NCBI RefSeq assembly: GCF_021650935.1
Contig: NZ_CP091244.1
Location: forward strand, 2,914,001-2,978,000
Length of the DNA: 64,000 nucleotides
Direction of reading: 5' to 3'
Source: Thiothrix winogradskyi
GTDB lineage: Bacteria; Pseudomonadota; Gammaproteobacteria; Thiotrichales; Thiotrichaceae
The notes under the pieces are model-generated. The model was not told where the DNA came from and did not search any database. It was given only the letters and a program-made list of their open reading frames with translations. The translations under genes were made by a program, and so were the position numbers. Positions 9,429-18,770 of this stretch are shown piece by piece; positions within the stretch are counted from its first letter, which is position 1; each line of letters begins with the position of its first letter.

Positions 9429-12400
9429 CTAAGCGACCACGCCTTTAATGGTGGCGAGGCGATTGCGTGCGTACATGTAGTACATCAACGGAATCAATAC
9501 CAAGGTCAGCACGGTGGAAACCAAGATCCCGAAAATCAACGATACGGCTAAACCACCAAAGATTGGGTCATCAATAATAAAGAATGCACCGACCATTGCC
9601 GCCAACGCGGTTAAGGCAATCGGTTTCGCCCGCACCGCGCTGGAATTAATGACAGCCTCTTTCAAATCCATGCCGCCACGTACCTGCTCGTTGATAAAGT
9701 CCACCAGCAAAATTGAATTACGTACAATAATCCCTGCCAACGCAATCATGCCGATCATGGAAGTCGCGGTAAACTGCATCCCCAATAAGGCATGACCCGG
9801 CATAACCCCGATAATGGTCAGCGGAATGGGCGACATAATAACCAGCGGCACCATGTACGAGCGGAATTGCACCACGATCAATAAGAAGATCAGAATCATC
9901 CCAACCCCGTAAGCAATCCCCATATCGCGGAAGGTTTCGTAAGTCACTTGCCATTCGCCATCCCACTTCATGCCGTACAAATACGGGTCATCGGGCTGGG
10001 CGATAAAGAATTGATTGACTGGGTTATCGTATACCGATAATTCCTTGATACCGCTGAAGATTTCAAACATGCCATACAGCGGGCTATCGGTGGTACCTGC
10101 CATATCGCCCGTCACGTAAACAACCGGCAATAAGTCTTTGTGGTAAATAGAATGTTCGCGGGTGGTTTCCTGCACGCTCACCAATTCAGACATCGGCACT
10201 AATTCACCCGCTTGGCTACGTACTCGTAACGCCAGCACCGAATCCATTTTGTCTTTGAGCGCTACCGGGAATTCAATGCGAATCGGTACGGCGTATTTAA
10301 TCCCCTTACCGTGCAAAAACACCACGTCCTCACCACTTAATACCGTATCAATTGCCGAGGCAATCGCATCTTGCGATACCCCCAACAAAGCGGCTTTACT
10401 GCGGTCAACTTGCACCACCAAACGTTTTTGCGGCGCTTCTACGCTGTCATCAATATCGACAATATCCGGCGTTTGCTCAAATACCTCACGAATTTGCTTG
10501 GCAACCGCAATCTGCCCCGGATAATCCAAACCGTACACCTCTGCCACAATCGGCGACATGACAGGTGGCCCCGGTGGTACTTCCACCACTTTCACATTCG
10601 CGTTGTATTTCTTGGCAATTTCTTGCAACGGCGGGCGCACAGCCAAGGCAATCTCGTGGCTTTGGCGTTCACGTCCGTGGGAATCGGTCAAATTAACCTG
10701 AATATCCCCAACGTTAGCCCCTTCACGCAAATAGTATTGACGTACTAAGCCATTGAAATTAATAGGTGCCGCCGTTCCCGCATAAATCTGGTAATCGGTG
10801 ACTTCATCCACTTTACCCAAGTATTCCGACATTTCATTGAGTACCCGCGAGGTTTGCTCCAATGAAGTGCCTTCCGGCATATCCAGAATCACCTGAAATT
10901 CAGACTTATTATCGAAAGGCAACATTTTAAGCACAACCAGCTTGAATACCGCCAACGAAGCCGACAATACGATCAGCAAAGTAATCACCGCAAACAAGGT
11001 TACGCGCCGCTTGCCGCCTTTCTTGTCATCCAAAAACGGCGACATAATGCGGCTGAAAAAGCCGTGCAGCTTATTGTTATCGTGTTGATGATGCATGAAA
11101 TCGACATTTGCCAACATTTTACCCGTCATCCAAGGCGTTACCACGTAAGCCACTGCCAAGGAAATCAACATCCCCATACTCGCATTGATCGGAATCGGCG
11201 ACATATAAGGTCCCATTAACCCCGATACAAACGCCATTGGCAATAACGCCGCGATCACCGTAAAGGTCGCCAAAATCGTTGGCCCCCCCACCTCATCAAC
11301 CGCTAGCGGAATGACTTCCAGCAGTTTTTTACCGCCCTGCTGCATGTGCCGGTGAATATTTTCCACCACCACAATCGCATCATCCACCAGAATCCCGATG
11401 GAAAAAATCAACGCAAACAATGACACCCGATTCAGCGTAAACCCATACGCCCACGACGCAAACAACGTCACCGCCAGGGTAATCACCACCGCAGCACCCA
11501 CGATTAAGGCTTCACGCCACCCCAAAGCAAACCAAATCAGCAAGGCGACCGCAATCGTTTCAATAATCAACTTGTGAATCAGCTTTTCAGATTTAGCTTG
11601 CGCGGTTTCGCCATAGTTGCGCGTCACCGTAACATTCACGCCCTCTGGCACAAATGTGCCACGCAATTTCTCGAAACGGTCAATGACATTATCGGCAATA
11701 TCCACCGCATTCGTGCCGGGTTGTTTAGCGACTGCAATCGTTACCGCAGGCGTATGAATGCCAGCGGGCAAGCCTTTGTGTACCGCCGCCGCACCCGTGC
11801 CAAAGCTCACATACGCTTCCGGCGAGTCTGAGGTACGCTTCACTTCCGCCACATCGCTGAGGAATACGGGTTTGCCATCCATTACCCCAACCATCAGCTC
11901 GCCGACTTCAGACGCATCCATGAGGAAAGTACCGGCTTGCACTTGGATTTCCTCATTATTGTTCACGAGGGAAACCGCATCACGTGCCGAATTACTTGCC
12001 TGCAAAGCATTACGCAAATCGGCTAAGGAGATCCCATGCCCCGCCAGTTTTTCCGCATCCAATAACACATGCACCACTTGCTGCGGACCACCGATGGTAT
12101 AAATGTCACGCGAACCGGGGACACGCTTGAGTTCAGATTCAATCGCGTGCGCCACTTGATTTAACTCATACGCCCCACGTTTCTCATCCTCTGTCCACAA
12201 CGTTAGTGCCACAATCGGCACATCATCAATGCCTTTAGGTTTAATCAGTGGTGTACCCACCCCTAGATTTTGTGGCAACCAGTCTTGATTAGACTCAACT
12301 TTATTGTATAAACGTACCAAGGCATCAGTACGATTCTGCCCCACTTTGTATTGCACCGTCAGCACCGACATCCCCGGCATTGAGGTGGAATAAATATGTT

Positions 12401-12656
12401 CCAAACCCTCAATTTCGGACAAGACCTGTTCAGCAGGCGTACTCACCAAACTTTCCACCTGCTCAGCACTTGCCCCCGGAAACGGGATAAACACATTCGC
12501 AAAGGTCACGTTAATCTGCGGGTCTTCTTCACGCGGTGTCACCATGACAGCAAACAGCCCCAACAGCAACCCCACCAATGCCAATAACGGCGTGATTTCC
12601 GTCAACAAGAATTTTTTGGCAATCCCACCGGATATGCCTAGCTTTGGCTCATTCAT
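9429..12656 (-). CDS. RND efflux pump, inner-membrane permease
   Basis: A 1075-residue proton-driven RND transporter. Visible features are the first membrane helix (about 20-40), the periplasmic porter opening with PGASAEQVESLVSTPAEQ (about 58-75), the intramembrane SIGILVDDAIVVVENIHRHM block (two Asp of the proton relay, about 410-430), a second large porter domain, and a closing set of six helices. It belongs to the acriflavine-resistance-like HAE group; the substrate cannot be read from sequence. Its start overlaps the end of the adaptor gene by eight bases. No outer-membrane channel gene is adjacent, so a channel encoded elsewhere (TolC type) is presumably used. Confidence 0.93.
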   Translation of the reverse strand: MNEPKLGISGGIAKKFLLTEITPLLALVGLLLGLFAVMVTPREEDPQINVTFANVFIPFPGASAEQVESLVSTPAEQVLSEIEGLEHIYSTSMPGMSVLTVQYKVGQNRTDALVRLYNKVESNQDWLPQNLGVGTPLIKPKGIDDVPIVALTLWTEDEKRGAYELNQVAHAIESELKRVPGSRDIYTIGGPQQVVHVLLDAEKLAGHGISLADLRNALQASNSARDAVSLVNNNEEIQVQAGTFLMDASEVGELMVGVMDGKPVFLSDVAEVKRTSDSPEAYVSFGTGAAAVHKGLPAGIHTPAVTIAVAKQPGTNAVDIADNVIDRFEKLRGTFVPEGVNVTVTRNYGETAQAKSEKLIHKLIIETIAVALLIWFALGWREALIVGAAVVITLAVTLFASWAYGFTLNRVSLFALIFSIGILVDDAIVVVENIHRHMQQGGKKLLEVIPLAVDEVGGPTILATFTVIAALLPMAFVSGLMGPYMSPIPINASMGMLISLAVAYVVTPWMTGKMLANVDFMHHQHDNNKLHGFFSRIMSPFLDDKKGGKRRVTLFAVITLLIVLSASLAVFKLVVLKMLPFDNKSEFQVILDMPEGTSLEQTSRVLNEMSEYLGKVDEVTDYQIYAGTAAPINFNGLVRQYYLREGANVGDIQVNLTDSHGRERQSHEIALAVRPPLQEIAKKYNANVKVVEVPPGPPVMSPIVAEVYGLDYPGQIAVAKQIREVFEQTPDIVDIDDSVEAPQKRLVVQVDRSKAALLGVSQDAIASAIDTVLSGEDVVFLHGKGIKYAVPIRIEFPVALKDKMDSVLALRVRSQAGELVPMSELVSVQETTREHSIYHKDLLPVVYVTGDMAGTTDSPLYGMFEIFSGIKELSVYDNPVNQFFIAQPDDPYLYGMKWDGEWQVTYETFRDMGIAYGVGMILIFLLIVVQFRSYMVPLVIMSPIPLTIIGVMPGHALLGMQFTATSMIGMIALAGIIVRNSILLVDFINEQVRGGMDLKEAVINSSAVRAKPIALTALAAMVGAFFIIDDPIFGGLAVSLIFGILVSTVLTLVLIPLMYYMYARNRLATIKGVVA

Positions 12657-13746
12657 CGTGCGTTGCCTCCGCCGCTTGTTGCTTCAGGGAAATCGCCGCG
12701 TGCACAGGGTCAAGCGCAATGGTTTCCCCGGCTGATAAACCCGCCAGCACGCTGATGGTATTGTCATCCAATTTTTTGCCTAAACGGATTTGGCGTAACG
12801 CCGGTTTGCCTTCCGCATTGAGAACATAAACCCCAATCACCTCGCTACGCACCACAACGGCGCTTTCAGGAATACTGACCACACCCTCCTGCTGCCCCAT
12901 AACAAATGCCACTTTCACGAACATGCCGGGGAATAAGTCCTGCACACCAGCTTTCAAATCAATCCTGACCTTAAAAGCGTTGGTTTTGGGGTCGGCATAC
13001 GGGAAAAATATTAATGAATCAACAGCTAACGACTTATTAGAGCCATCCTGAAACACAAATACTTTCTTTTCTTGGCGCACTTTAGCAATTAAACGCTGCG
13101 GCACATCGACCACCACACGCAGCTTATCCAATGAAATCCCCGTCATCACCGGTGTACCGGGGTTGACCGCCTCACCTAATTGCACATGACGTTTGGTCAC
13201 AATGCCGCCGTAAGGTGCAATCAAAGTGGTATAGCCCAACTGCTCACCGGCTTGCGTCACTTGTGCCCTCGCTGCCGCCAAACGTGCTTCCGCTGCTTTC
13301 AATCCAGCTTGAGCCGCATCCAAATCCGCCTTGGGCACAAGACGCTTGGTGTAAATTTCACTAATGCGTTTGAAATCGGCTTGCGCTTCGGTGTAACGGG
13401 CTTGTGCCTCATCTAAGGAAGCTTGGGCTTGTTCGACACCAGCCTGTTGATTTTTGGATTTGATCCGCGCAATTACCTGACCCGGCTCTACGTAATCATC
13501 CACATCGTAAAACAGTTTTTCGATAACCCCACTGGTTTGCGCAGAAATCGTACTTTCATTGACGGCTTCCACATGCCCGTCGAGATAATGTAATTCAGGT
13601 GTACCGACGGCATTCACCGTGGCCGTCTGCAAAGCTGACTGCACCGATGTTTTCACTGCATCTGAAGTCGCTGCTTGCTCGGCGTTTCCGCAAGCAGACA
13701 ATGCAGACAATCCGACAATCAGTAACCACTTTGGTAACATTTTCAT
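12649..13746 (-). CDS. RND efflux adaptor (membrane fusion protein), lipoprotein
   Basis: A 365-residue periplasmic adaptor. The signal peptide ends in lipobox LSAC (Cys about 19). A biotinyl-lipoyl-like half motif follows (GVIEKLFYDVDDYVEPGQVIARI near 93-115), then an alpha-hairpin (AQASLDEAQARYTEAQADFKRISEIY) and a beta-barrel domain. It bridges the inner-membrane pump to an outer-membrane channel. The ATG at 13746 is preceded by AAGGTAAG. It is first in the operon with the pump, behind a clear promoter (13796-13823) that overlaps a palindrome, so repression by a dimeric regulator is likely. Confidence 0.93.
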   Translation of the reverse strand: MKMLPKWLLIVGLSALSACGNAEQAATSDAVKTSVQSALQTATVNAVGTPELHYLDGHVEAVNESTISAQTSGVIEKLFYDVDDYVEPGQVIARIKSKNQQAGVEQAQASLDEAQARYTEAQADFKRISEIYTKRLVPKADLDAAQAGLKAAEARLAAARAQVTQAGEQLGYTTLIAPYGGIVTKRHVQLGEAVNPGTPVMTGISLDKLRVVVDVPQRLIAKVRQEKKVFVFQDGSNKSLAVDSLIFFPYADPKTNAFKVRIDLKAGVQDLFPGMFVKVAFVMGQQEGVVSIPESAVVVRSEVIGVYVLNAEGKPALRQIRLGKKLDDNTISVLAGLSAGETIALDPVHAAISLKQQAAEATHDE

Positions 13747-13795
13747 GGCATACTTACCTTAAATAAAATGAGAAGTTGACGCATCCTAACAGAGA

Positions 13796-13823
13796 ATATT
13801 AGAAAACACTAATATGTGGTCAA
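13796..13823 (-). promoter_or_regulatory. Promoter of the RND operon with overlapping palindromic operator
   Basis: On the minus strand a -35 box TTGACC (13818-13823) and a -10 box TAATAT (13796-13801) are 16 bases apart and point to the adaptor gene. The 20-base inverted repeat ATATTAGAAAACACTAATAT (13796-13815) covers the -10 box and spacer, an arrangement typical of a repressor site. The core ATTAG-N6-CTAAT recurs at 14558-14573. Promoter and operator are inferred from sequence only. Confidence 0.65.
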
Positions 13824-13846
13824 ACACTAACATTACAAGGTGATCC

Positions 13847-14476
13847 ATGAAAACAGCAATCTTTATGCCAGTCATACTCCTGACCGCCGCGATGGCAGCT
13901 AACAATGCAGTCGCTGACATGTACAAATGGACCGATAAAAACGGCGTAACCCATTACACCCAAACCCCGCCACCACCTGAGGTCAAAGGTGAAAACATTG
14001 AAGATGACATCCGTCTGTCCACTGGCAAGTTAGGCAACACCATCCCTAGCGCACCGGAGGCAGAACCCCAAGATGAGCTGGAAAAAGCCCGCAAGGAAGG
14101 CGAAAAAAGCGACCAAAAACACCGCGATTTTTGCGCCCAACAAAACGATGCGCTGCAAAAAATGGCGGCGAATGCACTCATTAAGTGGAAAGATGCCCAA
14201 GGCGAACGCTTCCTAACGGCTGAAGAAAAAACCGCCAAGACAAAAGAAATTCAAGGCAATATTGACAGTTTATGCAAACCAGAAATGTTCAATAAAACCG
14301 AGAAAACCACCAGCCAAACCGAAAAAGCGGTTGATGCACGCCTAAATACTGACAATCAGACCACCTCAGAAGTCAGTCAAAGCACCGGCACATCAAGCGC
14401 CAGTAATGAGGCAACGGGTTCAGGCAGCAATACCACGAATCAAGCAGCCGCAGCCATGCTACCGGCAACTGATTGA
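13847..14476 (+). CDS. DUF4124-domain periplasmic protein
   Basis: A 209-residue exported protein. A signal peptide (about 1-23, cleavage after AVA) precedes a DUF4124 domain (MYKWTDKNGVTHYTQTPPP, about 24-45). A charged helical middle with two Cys follows (FCAQQ and LCKPEMF), and the tail is Ser/Thr/Asn-rich and low complexity. Function unknown; DUF4124 is common in envelope proteins. Start supported by AAGGTGATCC just ahead of the ATG. It is divergent from the RND operon and shares the operator region, so it may belong to the same regulon. Confidence 0.8.
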   Translation: MKTAIFMPVILLTAAMAANNAVADMYKWTDKNGVTHYTQTPPPPEVKGENIEDDIRLSTGKLGNTIPSAPEAEPQDELEKARKEGEKSDQKHRDFCAQQNDALQKMAANALIKWKDAQGERFLTAEEKTAKTKEIQGNIDSLCKPEMFNKTEKTTSQTEKAVDARLNTDNQTTSEVSQSTGTSSASNEATGSGSNTTNQAAAAMLPATD

Positions 14477-14543
14477 CATAGGTCAAGAAAATCAAATGCA
14501 ACCTAGTGCGAACCCTTAAAGCCCCCACTGTTTTCCCACAGCT

Positions 14544-14573
14544 TTGCACATTGGTTTATTAGTAAATACTAAT
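14544..14573 (+). promoter_or_regulatory. Second ATTAG-N6-CTAAT operator over a candidate promoter
   Basis: TTGCAC (14544-14549) and TACTAA (14567-14572) are 17 bases apart on the plus strand. The palindrome ATTAGTAAATACTAAT (14558-14573, 7-base perfect arms) covers the -10 box, the same geometry as the RND promoter at 13796-13823. Inferred to be bound by the same unidentified repressor. Confidence 0.5.
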
Positions 14574-14579
14574 TACAAT

Positions 14580-14716
14580 CCACTCCAGTACTTGCAGTAA
14601 CCGTGTTAACCGCTAAGCTAGGAGCGAAAGTAAGTACTAACAAAACAAAATAGACCGAACGAAACGATAATAATCTTAATGTGGGGAGCCAGAGTTATCT
14701 GGCTCCCCAATTTTTT
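14580..14716 (+). ncRNA. Candidate small RNA ending in an intrinsic terminator
   Basis: A promoter candidate ending at 14572 and a perfect terminator hairpin at 14683-14716 bracket about 137 bases with no convincing protein gene. The terminator lies about 200 bases past the DUF4124 stop, further than needed for that gene, and ahead of the kinase start. I infer a small regulatory RNA; an extended 3' UTR of the DUF4124 gene is the alternative. No known RNA family is recognised. Confidence 0.4.
14683..14716 (+). terminator. Strong intrinsic terminator
   Basis: Stem GGGGAGCCAGA (14683-14693), loop GTTA, complementary arm TCTGGCTCCCC (14698-14708), then AATTTTTT. Eleven perfect base pairs followed by a T-run on the plus strand. 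Confidence 0.88.
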
Positions 14717-14778
14717 GGGGATTTTCGGCACCGTAAAATTATCTGCTACTATAAGTTTGTTGCAACAGGGATGACATT

Positions 14779-17700
14779 ATGACGACCGATATTGATAGCG
14801 AAACAATCGACAAAAAAGAAGAAGACAATCGCACGATCATCGTTGGCATTGGCGCATCAGCCGGAGGTCTAGAGGCACTAAGAGCCTTGGTTCCCAACCT
14901 CCCCATTGATGACCGCGTTGTCTACATTCTGGCGCAGCATCTGGACCCAAAACACAGCAGCATGATGGTGCCCATTCTGGCACGCGAAACCAAGCTACCT
15001 ATTGCTGAGCTGCAACATAATCAAGCCATCATTCCTGGAACGTTCTACATTATTCCACCTGCGATGGATGCTTTTTATGCCAATGGGCGCTTTCATCTGG
15101 AAAAAGCCACTGGCATCGGTCCTAAACCCTCAGTCGATCGCCTGTTTGCCTCATTAGCAGAAAATCATGGCAGACACTCTGTCGGCATTATCCTTTCTGG
15201 AACCGGCACAGACGGCACACACGGTATCCGGGCTATCAAGGCAGAAGGCGGCATTACCATTGCGCAACTCGAATCCACTGCCCGCTTTGACAGTATGCCG
15301 CATTCCGCTATCGGCACCGGGCATGTTGACCTTGCCCTGCCCCCCGAAGATATTGCCCAACAAATCCACGATATGCTGGCGCAACCGGATATTTCATTCT
15401 TATTTGCCAGCAAACCTGAGCCGAGTGAAGATGAGATTCAAAACATTCTGAGAATGCTGCTGGATCAAACAGGTACTGATTTCCGCGATTACAAACGCAA
15501 TACCTTGCTGCGCCGTATCGAACGCCGCATGACCGTACACAAATGCAAGCAATTGAATGAGTACGCTGAGTACCTGAAACAGAAACCTGAAGAATTGTAC
15601 GAACTGCACAACGATATTCTGATTTCTGTGACCAGCTTTTTCCGCGATACGGATGCTTATCAAGCCTTGCGGCGGGTGATCGAAGATGTTGTTCCTGAGG
15701 GTGGGCATGAAATACGCGTGTGGGTAGCGGGTTGTGCCACGGGTGAAGAGGCTTATTCCATCGCTATCATGCTCTCCGAATACCTCGGCAACCGCATTGC
15801 CCGCTATAAAATACAAATTTTTGGTACTGATTTATACGATGGCGTATTAACGATTGCGCGTCAGGCACGTTATTCTAAAGCCTCGGTAGCCGGAATTGAC
15901 CAACGTATTCTCGATAAATATTTCATCCAGAAAGACGGCGAATACCAACTGACTCAAAGCATTCGCAATATGGTGTTGTTTGCGCGGCATGACTTGGTAC
16001 GCGACCCGCCCTTCTCACATTTGAATTTAGTATCCTGTCGCAACGTATTGATTTACTTCAACCAGACCTTACAACGTAATGTGTTAGAATCATTCCATTA
16101 CGGTTTAGAGCCTGATGGCATTATGTTTCTCGGCAAATCTGAAACCATTGGCGGCAGCGACCGTTTATTCGTTACCGTGGATCGTAAATCACGCATTTAC
16201 CGCCGTCGTAGCGATATTAAAGGACACTTACCGTATTTATTGCAAAATCGTTCACTCCGTGAACAACGTAACCAACAATACAGCAATAATCTTCGCGATA
16301 AACCCCGTGCCAAATTGCAAGATTCCATCGACAAGCTCTTGGTTAATATTTACCAACCTGCCTGCATTATGCTGGATGACCGTCAGGAAATTGTGTATGT
16401 ACGCGGCAACGTTGACCCCTATCTCGGTTTTGGTGAAGGTCGTGCTGCCTTAGGGGTTCTGGATTTAATCCGAACCGAATTGCGCCAAGATTTACGCGGT
16501 CTAATTTACAAAGCCCGGCGCACCGATGAAACGGTGAGCAGTCGCCGCATTAATTTCACCTTGAATGGCGAACCCGTGCGTATCGTCATGCGTACCCGTC
16601 ATTTCCCAGCGGGCAAACTCACCGACACCGAAGTCAGCGTCGTCATTTTTGAAGTACTGCCCCCCAACGACTATCCAGTCACCCCAGAGCAAGAAGCATT
16701 GAGTGTCAGTGATGCTTTGCGTATCAAAGAGCTGGAAGAGGAACTGCGTGAAGTTCGTGAAAGCTTGCAAACCACAATCGAAGAGTTGGAAACCTCGAAC
16801 GAAGAGTTGCAATCCACCTACGAGGAAGCCCAATCCACCAACGAAGAACTGTATACCTCCAGCGAAGAATTGCAGACGTCTAATGAGGAATTGCAATCCA
16901 CCAATGAAGAATTGCGCACGGTTAACCAAGAAGTTAGCGTTAAAAGCAGTGAACTCGAAACGGCTAACTTGCAATTAAAAAATACTAACGAACAGTTATT
17001 GCACGAAATCGAAGAGCGCAAATGGGCTGAAGCTCGTCTGGAAATTGAACGCGCTAAGCTGGATACCATTTTCCAAAGCCAACCTAACTGGATTAACATT
17101 TGTGCACTGGACGGCACTATTCAAGAGGTCAATCCTGCGGGGCCGCTGATTATGGAAGCGAAAAATCCAGAACAATTGATCGGACATTCGCTAAAAGATT
17201 TCGTTTTTCCTGAATACCAAGCAGACGTAGATGCCTGCATCACCCAAATCAGCAAAGCCGGTGAATTTCACGTGCGTGAAGTCAAGGTAAGAACCTTCAA
17301 AGGCAATATCCGTTGGCTGGAAATACGCCCGGTGTTGATTCATCTGGATAATGATGAATTACGCATTATGTCGATTATTGTGGATCACACTGACCGCATG
17401 ATTGCCCAACAATTGCTGGCGGATCGCCAACAGGAACTTGCGCATATTATGCGCCTGAATACCTTGGGCGAAATGGCATCGGGAATTGCGCATGAACTTA
17501 ACCAGCCATTGTCTGCCATTGCCAATTACATTCGCGGCTGTGAATTACGCATGAAAAGCAACGAATGCAGCATGAAAGATATTGCCGATGTGATGCAATT
17601 AGTGAGCACCCAAGTACGCCGGGCTGGGGAAATCTTACGTTATGCCAAAGACTTTACCCGCAAAGATCAGGATGTCGAATGGCAGGAACATGATATTAAC

Positions 17701-18153
17701 CAGATTATTGAAGAAACGCTACACCTACTGGATACCACAGAACAATTTAAACAAGTTAAATTAAACAAAGCGCTTCACCCCCATTTACGTTTGGTAAATG
17801 TCAACAAAATTCAAATAGAACAGGTATTGGTCAATATGATTCTAAATGCCTTAGATGCAATGGAAGAATTTTCCCAAGAAACCATCGGTAAATTGGATAT
17901 TGTCACGGAACCCGTCGGCACACATGCGGTACGGGTTTCCGTGATTGATGAAGGCACTGGCTTGCCTGATGACTTTGCTAATAAGATTTTCCGCCCCTTC
18001 TATACCAGTAAAAAAAGCGGCATGGGAATGGGATTGCCAATCAGCAGTTCCATCATTGAGGCTCACGGTGGTAAACTTGAGGCCATTAATAATACCACTA
18101 AAGGCGCTACTTTTAGTTTCACTTTACCGCTAACAGGAACTACCCGTAAATGA
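14779..18153 (+). CDS. CheB-CheR-PAS-histidine kinase hybrid
   Basis: An 1124-residue multidomain signalling protein. The order is: CheB methylesterase (about 18-200; GASAGG with Ser at 27, QHL, GTGTDG); CheR methyltransferase (about 215-480; RRIERRM, SVTSFFRD and the SAM-binding VAGCATGEEAYS); a PAS-like region (about 520-630); a coiled coil of repeated EELQSTNEEL-type heptads (about 645-750); another PAS domain (about 760-880); and a FixL/NtrB-like kinase core with His at about 905 (AHELNQPLSAIANY) and a HATPase (DEGTGLPDD, GMGMGLPISSSIIEAHGG). There is no transmembrane segment, so it is cytoplasmic. Its stop overlaps the next regulator (ATGA), its evident partner. Similar hybrids occur outside classical chemotaxis operons; the signal is unknown. 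Confidence 0.92.
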   Translation: MTTDIDSETIDKKEEDNRTIIVGIGASAGGLEALRALVPNLPIDDRVVYILAQHLDPKHSSMMVPILARETKLPIAELQHNQAIIPGTFYIIPPAMDAFYANGRFHLEKATGIGPKPSVDRLFASLAENHGRHSVGIILSGTGTDGTHGIRAIKAEGGITIAQLESTARFDSMPHSAIGTGHVDLALPPEDIAQQIHDMLAQPDISFLFASKPEPSEDEIQNILRMLLDQTGTDFRDYKRNTLLRRIERRMTVHKCKQLNEYAEYLKQKPEELYELHNDILISVTSFFRDTDAYQALRRVIEDVVPEGGHEIRVWVAGCATGEEAYSIAIMLSEYLGNRIARYKIQIFGTDLYDGVLTIARQARYSKASVAGIDQRILDKYFIQKDGEYQLTQSIRNMVLFARHDLVRDPPFSHLNLVSCRNVLIYFNQTLQRNVLESFHYGLEPDGIMFLGKSETIGGSDRLFVTVDRKSRIYRRRSDIKGHLPYLLQNRSLREQRNQQYSNNLRDKPRAKLQDSIDKLLVNIYQPACIMLDDRQEIVYVRGNVDPYLGFGEGRAALGVLDLIRTELRQDLRGLIYKARRTDETVSSRRINFTLNGEPVRIVMRTRHFPAGKLTDTEVSVVIFEVLPPNDYPVTPEQEALSVSDALRIKELEEELREVRESLQTTIEELETSNEELQSTYEEAQSTNEELYTSSEELQTSNEELQSTNEELRTVNQEVSVKSSELETANLQLKNTNEQLLHEIEERKWAEARLEIERAKLDTIFQSQPNWINICALDGTIQEVNPAGPLIMEAKNPEQLIGHSLKDFVFPEYQADVDACITQISKAGEFHVREVKVRTFKGNIRWLEIRPVLIHLDNDELRIMSIIVDHTDRMIAQQLLADRQQELAHIMRLNTLGEMASGIAHELNQPLSAIANYIRGCELRMKSNECSMKDIADVMQLVSTQVRRAGEILRYAKDFTRKDQDVEWQEHDINQIIEETLHLLDTTEQFKQVKLNKALHPHLRLVNVNKIQIEQVLVNMILNALDAMEEFSQETIGKLDIVTEPVGTHAVRVSVIDEGTGLPDDFANKIFRPFYTSKKSGMGMGLPISSSIIEAHGGKLEAINNTTKGATFSFTLPLTGTTRK

Positions 18154-18770
18154 ATTATGAACCCACCGTATTTATTGTGGATGATGACCCAGCCGTGCGT
18201 GATTCCTTACGCTGGCTATTAGAATCCATGCGCTTAAAAGTGGCGACATTCGGTTCGGCTGAAGATTTTCTTAAGTTTTATACCATGCACATGGTGGGCT
18301 GCTTAATCTTAGATGTGCGGATGCCAGGAATGAGCGGTCTGCAATTACAGCAATTTCTGACTAAGCAAAAATACGCGCTCCCTATCCTGTTTATTACCGG
18401 ACACGGTGATATTCCAATGGCAGTTCGCGCCATGCAAGCCGGAGCGATGTATTTCCTAGAAAAACCATTTGAAGACCAAGTATTACTGGATTACGTCCAC
18501 GAGGCGTTAGCCTTGGATGTTGAAAACCAGCAATCACGCATTCGTTTAACCATGATTCAGGCACGTATCGCCAATCTGACCGAGCGTGAACGCGAAGTGA
18601 TGGAATTCGTGATCGACAACCATTCCAACAAAGAAATTGCCACCAAACTGGGCGTTAGTATCAAAACAGTCGAGTTTCACCGCAGCCACATGATGGATAA
18701 AATGCACGCCACGTCACTGATTGAATTGGTAAACATGGCGCGGGAAGCAAGCGACAACGAAAAGCTTTAA
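18150..18770 (+). CDS. FixJ-family response regulator
   Basis: A 206-residue two-domain regulator: receiver with acidic DDD (11-13), phospho-acceptor Asp at 55 (LILDVRMPG) and conserved Lys in EKPF, followed by a LuxR-type helix-turn-helix (LTEREREVMEFVIDNHSNKEIATKLGVSIKTVEFHR). It is FixJ-like in its GHGDIPMAVRAM receiver segment. It overlaps the kinase gene by four bases and is its likely target. It also overlaps the convergent spoVR by four bases. Regulated genes are not evident from sequence. Confidence 0.92.
   Translation: MNYEPTVFIVDDDPAVRDSLRWLLESMRLKVATFGSAEDFLKFYTMHMVGCLILDVRMPGMSGLQLQQFLTKQKYALPILFITGHGDIPMAVRAMQAGAMYFLEKPFEDQVLLDYVHEALALDVENQQSRIRLTMIQARIANLTEREREVMEFVIDNHSNKEIATKLGVSIKTVEFHRSHMMDKMHATSLIELVNMAREASDNEKL

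Larger units (their letters stand above)
14477..14778. other. Gap of about 300 bases holding operator, promoter and terminator
   Basis: No conventional gene fits here. It contains a palindrome at 14558-14573 over a possible plus-strand promoter, a strong intrinsic terminator at 14683-14716, a 16-codon GTG-to-TAG frame at 14603-14653 of doubtful meaning, and the leader of the following kinase gene (AGGGATG ahead of its ATG). Confidence 0.6.

Noticed and set aside
16780..16935. Apparent tandem DNA repeat
   Set aside because: The repetition follows codons of EELQSTNEEL-type coiled-coil heptads, a normal feature of these hybrids, not a satellite or CRISPR.
16501..16974. Long minus-strand open frame opposite the kinase linker, rich in Phe/Gly/Leu
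   Set aside because: It is the antisense reading of the Glu/Leu heptad repeats of the CheB-CheR-kinase protein; its repetitive text mirrors that region and it has no independent start signals.
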